8,239 nucleotides of DNA from Giesbergeria sp. GTDB lineage: Bacteria; Pseudomonadota; Gammaproteobacteria; Burkholderiales; Burkholderiaceae_C. The stretch is taken from contig JAUYGP010000551.1 in NCBI GenBank assembly GCA_030690515.1, forward strand, positions 1-8,239. The letters are read 5' to 3'. Of the stretch, positions 5,700 through 8,239 are shown piece after piece. How positions within the stretch are numbered: the stretch's first letter is position 1; the number at the start of each line of letters is the position of its first letter. Below the pieces are notes generated by a model, which worked only from the letters and a program-made list of their open reading frames with translations, did not search any database and had not been told where the DNA came from. The translations under genes were made by a program, and so were the position numbers.

Positions 5700-8239
5700 A
5701 TGACCACGCCGCTCTTTTCCAAAGTCCTGATCGCCAACCGGGGAGAGGTGGCCCTGCGTATTGCGCGCGCGCTGCACGACCTGGGTATTGCCAGCGTTGC
5801 GGTGTATGCCGACGACGACGCACAGGCTCCCCATGTGCATGCCGCCATCGAGGCCGTGGCGCTGGGGGCTACCGGGCCTGCGGCCTACCTGGACGCTGCG
5901 CGGCTGCTGGCCATTGCGCAGGCCACGGGCTGTGACGCCTTGCACCCGGGCTATGGCTTCCTGAGTGAGCGCGCCGACTTTGCCCAGGCCTGCCAGGCGG
6001 CGGGCCTGCGCTTCATCGGCCCCACGCCCGCGCAATTGGCGTTGTTTGGCGACAAGGCGCAGGCCCGTGCGCTGGCGCAGCGCTGCAGCGTGCCGCTGAT
6101 GCCGGGCACCGAGCATGCGGTGTCGCTGGAAGAAGCGCAGGCCTTCTGGAAGGCGCAGCAAACCGGGCCAGCGGGCGTGGGCATCGTCATCAAGGCCATT
6201 GGCGGCGGCGGCGGGCGCGGCATGCGCGCCGTGCAGTCCGAGGCCGAGCTGCCTGCCGCCTGGGACACCTGCCGCCGCGAGGCGCAGGCCGCGTTTGGCG
6301 TAGCGGGCGTCTACGTGGAACGCCTGATGGTGAACGCGCGCCACATCGAGGTGCAGGTGCTGGGCGATGGAGCGCAGGTGATCGCCCTGGGCGAGCGCGA
6401 ATGCACGCTGCAGCGGCGCTTTCAGAAACTGGTGGAGATTGCGCCCAGCCCCTCGCTCACGCAGGAGCTTCGCCAGCGCATCACGGCAGACGCCCTCACG
6501 ATGGCACGCACCGTGGCCTATGAGGGATTGGGCACCTTTGAATTCCTGGTGGATCTGGCTTCCGAGTCCTTGCCCTACGTCTTCATCGAAGCCAATCCGC
6601 GCCTGCAGGTCGAGCACACCATCACCGAAGAGGTCACGGGCGTGGACCTGGTGCAGGCGCAGATTCAGCTGGCGGCGGGCCAGAGCCTGCACGACCTGGG
6701 CCTGGACCCGGCCGCGCCGCCGCCGGTGCAGGGCTTTGCCGTGCAGTGGCGCATCAACGCCGAAACGCTGGATGCGCAGGGCGGCGCGGTGCCGGGCAGC
6801 GGGGTGCTTATGCGCTTTGACCTGCCTGCCGGGCCGGGCGTGCGCGTGGACACCCACGGGGTGGCCGGTGCCACGCCTTCGCCGCACTACGACACGCTGC
6901 TGGCCAAGCTCATCGTGTCCTCGCGCAGCAGCCGCTTTGCCGATGTGCTGCGCCGCGCGCAACGTGCCCTGGCCGAGTGCCGCATTGAAGGCGTGGCCAC
7001 CAACCTTTCGCTGCTGCGCGCCATCGCCGAGCGGCCTGAGATGGCCACCCAGCAAGTGCACACGCGTTGGGTGGAGCAGGTGTTGCCCGCGTTGTTGGAT
7101 GCTTCTAAAAAGATAGCTGCTAGCGCTTTGCCTGTAAGCGCTGGAGGTCAAAATCATTCAAATTTTGCAGACGCAGCCCCCACGCCCGCTGCCGACCCGA
7201 ACAGCGTTTGCGCCCCCATGCCCGCACGCCTGGTGCAGTGGGCCGTGGCCGTGGGCGATGTGGTGGCGGCCGGAGCCGACCTGGCCGTGCTCGAATCCAT
7301 GAAGATGGAGCATGTGCTGCTCGCGCCCCATGCCGGGCGTGTGCAATCGCTGGCCGCAGCGCCCGGGGCGTATCTGGTGCAGGCCCAGCCGCTGCTGGTG
7401 CTCGAACCCGTGCAGGACGCCGCTGTGATGGCGCAGGCCCAGGCGCAGGAGAACGATCCGGACCACATCCGAGCCGACCTGCAACGTGTCATCGACCGCC
7501 ACGCCTTCACACTCGACGCCCAACGCCCCGCTGCGGTGGCCAAGCGCCACGCGCAGGGCCAGCGTACCGCGCGCGAGAACATTGCCGACCTGTGCGATGC
7601 AGGCAGCTTCATCGAATACGGCGCGCTGGCCGTCGCCGCGCAGGCGCGCCGCCGCAGCATGGAAGACCTCATCGCCAACACCCCAGCCGACGGCATGGTG
7701 ACGGGCATTGGCGCCGTCAACGGCACGCAATGTGGTGAGGAAAAGGCGCGCACCGTGGTCATGGCCTACGACGCCACCGTGCTTGCGGGTACGCAGGGCG
7801 CGCGCAACCATGCCAAGACCGACCGCATGCTGGGCGTCGCGCTCGACCAGCAATTGCCCGTGGTGCTGTTTGCCGAAGGCGGCGGCGGCCGCCCGGGCGA
7901 TACCGACATCCCCGTGGTGGCGGGCCTGCATGTCCATACTTTTGCCAGCTACGCCGCGCTGTCGGGCCAGGTGCCCGTGGTGGGCATCACGGCCGGGCGC
8001 TGCTTTGCTGGCAACGCCGCGCTGCTGGGCTGCAGCGACGTCATCATCGCCACACGCAAAAGCAACATCGGCATGGGCGGCCCGGCCATGATCGAGGGCG
8101 GTGGCCTGGGCGTCTTCAAACCAGAGCAGATTGGCCCGAGCAGCGTGCAGCACGCCAACGGCGTGATCGACGTGCTGGTCGAGGACGAGGTGCAGGCCGT
8201 GGCCGCCGCACGCCACTACCTGTCGTTCTTCCAGGGTCG
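5700..8239 (+). CDS. single-chain biotin-dependent acyl-CoA carboxylase (BC-BCCP-CT), 3'-truncated by the window
   Basis: 846 codons are visible with no stop. Biotin carboxylase (1 to about 450) begins FSKVLIANRGEVALRIARAL. It has Lys119 in GDKA, Lys165 and the glycine loop KAIGGGGGRGMR, His215 in RHIEVQV, ECTLQRRFQK, FIEANPRLQVEH with Glu297, Asn299, Arg301 and Glu305, and Arg382 in VRVDTHG. A linker (about 451-500) is partly encoded by repeat C. The biotinyl domain (about 502-570) carries ESMKMEH with biotinylated Lys535. Carboxyltransferase follows from about 605 (RTARENIADLCDAGSFIEYG; EGGGGRPGDTD; ITAGRCFAGNAALLGCSDVIIAT; GMGGPAMIEGGG). The enzyme uses ATP and bicarbonate to carboxylate biotin, then an acyl-CoA. 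This order matches the fused long-chain acyl-CoA carboxylase family (about 1,100 residues), whose described members differ in preferred chain length, so roughly 250 residues are missing. There is no room for a propionyl-CoA-carboxylase-style ~150-residue BT domain between BC and BCCP. Such proteins are often mislabelled carbamoyl-phosphate synthase. The substrate is unknown; the ligase upstream probably makes it. Confidence 0.92.
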   Translation, partial: MTTPLFSKVLIANRGEVALRIARALHDLGIASVAVYADDDAQAPHVHAAIEAVALGATGPAAYLDAARLLAIAQATGCDALHPGYGFLSERADFAQACQAAGLRFIGPTPAQLALFGDKAQARALAQRCSVPLMPGTEHAVSLEEAQAFWKAQQTGPAGVGIVIKAIGGGGGRGMRAVQSEAELPAAWDTCRREAQAAFGVAGVYVERLMVNARHIEVQVLGDGAQVIALGERECTLQRRFQKLVEIAPSPSLTQELRQRITADALTMARTVAYEGLGTFEFLVDLASESLPYVFIEANPRLQVEHTITEEVTGVDLVQAQIQLAAGQSLHDLGLDPAAPPPVQGFAVQWRINAETLDAQGGAVPGSGVLMRFDLPAGPGVRVDTHGVAGATPSPHYDTLLAKLIVSSRSSRFADVLRRAQRALAECRIEGVATNLSLLRAIAERPEMATQQVHTRWVEQVLPALLDASKKIAASALPVSAGGQNHSNFADAAPTPAADPNSVCAPMPARLVQWAVAVGDVVAAGADLAVLESMKMEHVLLAPHAGRVQSLAAAPGAYLVQAQPLLVLEPVQDAAVMAQAQAQENDPDHIRADLQRVIDRHAFTLDAQRPAAVAKRHAQGQRTARENIADLCDAGSFIEYGALAVAAQARRRSMEDLIANTPADGMVTGIGAVNGTQCGEEKARTVVMAYDATVLAGTQGARNHAKTDRMLGVALDQQLPVVLFAEGGGGRPGDTDIPVVAGLHVHTFASYAALSGQVPVVGITAGRCFAGNAALLGCSDVIIATRKSNIGMGGPAMIEGGGLGVFKPEQIGPSSVQHANGVIDVLVEDEVQAVAAARHYLSFFQG
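7100..7154 (-). repeat. 55-bp dispersed palindromic repeat, copy C, inside the carboxylase coding sequence
   Basis: The reverse complement of this block matches copy B at 39 of 55 positions without gaps, including the outer GAAGCA end, TAGCT, and both hairpin arms. On the plus strand AGCGCTT (7122-7128) and AAGCGCT (7136-7142) form the same 7-bp stem and 7-nt loop as copy B. It is translated as residues 467-485 of the carboxylase, in the linker before the biotinyl domain. Codons such as AAA, ATA, AAT, CAT, TCA and TTT in and just after it contrast with the GC-ending codons on both sides, which supports insertion of a foreign element that left the frame open. Confidence 0.78.

Noticed and set aside
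5649..8216. Two long minus-strand open frames (5649-7157 and 7158-8216) opposite the carboxylase
   Set aside because: Same composition signature with no domain, while the plus strand encodes intact carboxylase motifs throughout.
5700..8239. Carbamoyl-phosphate synthase large subunit or pyruvate carboxylase
   Set aside because: The single ATP-grasp domain of biotin carboxylase type, the ESMKMEH biotin site and the acyl-CoA-type carboxyltransferase domain exclude carbamoyl-phosphate synthase. Pyruvate carboxylase has its carboxyltransferase before the biotinyl domain and of a different fold.

Overview
The window is GC-rich, densely coded DNA. Its codon usage, gene families and a dispersed 55-bp palindromic repeat of a kind I associate with Comamonadaceae (Acidovorax, Comamonas, Variovorax and relatives) suggest a betaproteobacterium of that group. 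The family assignment is from recall, not from a search. Nothing looks like phage, plasmid or transposase DNA.

Left part (1-1638): the 3' end of a yggS-type PLP-homeostasis gene (+) runs convergently into a complete low-specificity L-threonine aldolase gene (-). The 79-bp gap between them is mostly filled by repeat copy A.

Middle (1716-5414): two leftward genes, a TetR-family regulator and a periplasmic branched-chain-amino-acid-type binding protein, are joined by a 4-nt ATGA stop/start overlap. They are divergent, across a 100-bp control region, from a rightward AMP-forming acyl-CoA ligase gene. No permease or ATPase gene for the binding protein is present.

Right part (5415-8239): a 285-bp spacer holds a long perfect-armed inverted repeat (REP-like) and then repeat copy B, which ends 5 bp before the next start codon. 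That gene is a single-chain biotin-dependent acyl-CoA carboxylase (biotin carboxylase, then biotin carrier, then carboxyltransferase). It is open at the right edge after 846 residues. A third repeat copy, C, in reverse orientation, lies inside this coding sequence and encodes the linker between the biotin carboxylase and biotin carrier domains.

Working model: the binding protein captures a carboxylic acid, the ligase converts it to its CoA thioester, and the carboxylase adds CO2 to that thioester, with the TetR protein controlling the divergent pair. The substrate cannot be read from the sequence. I see no clearly new multi-gene system. The most unusual point is the repeat family both touching the translation start of the carboxylase gene and being translated inside it.
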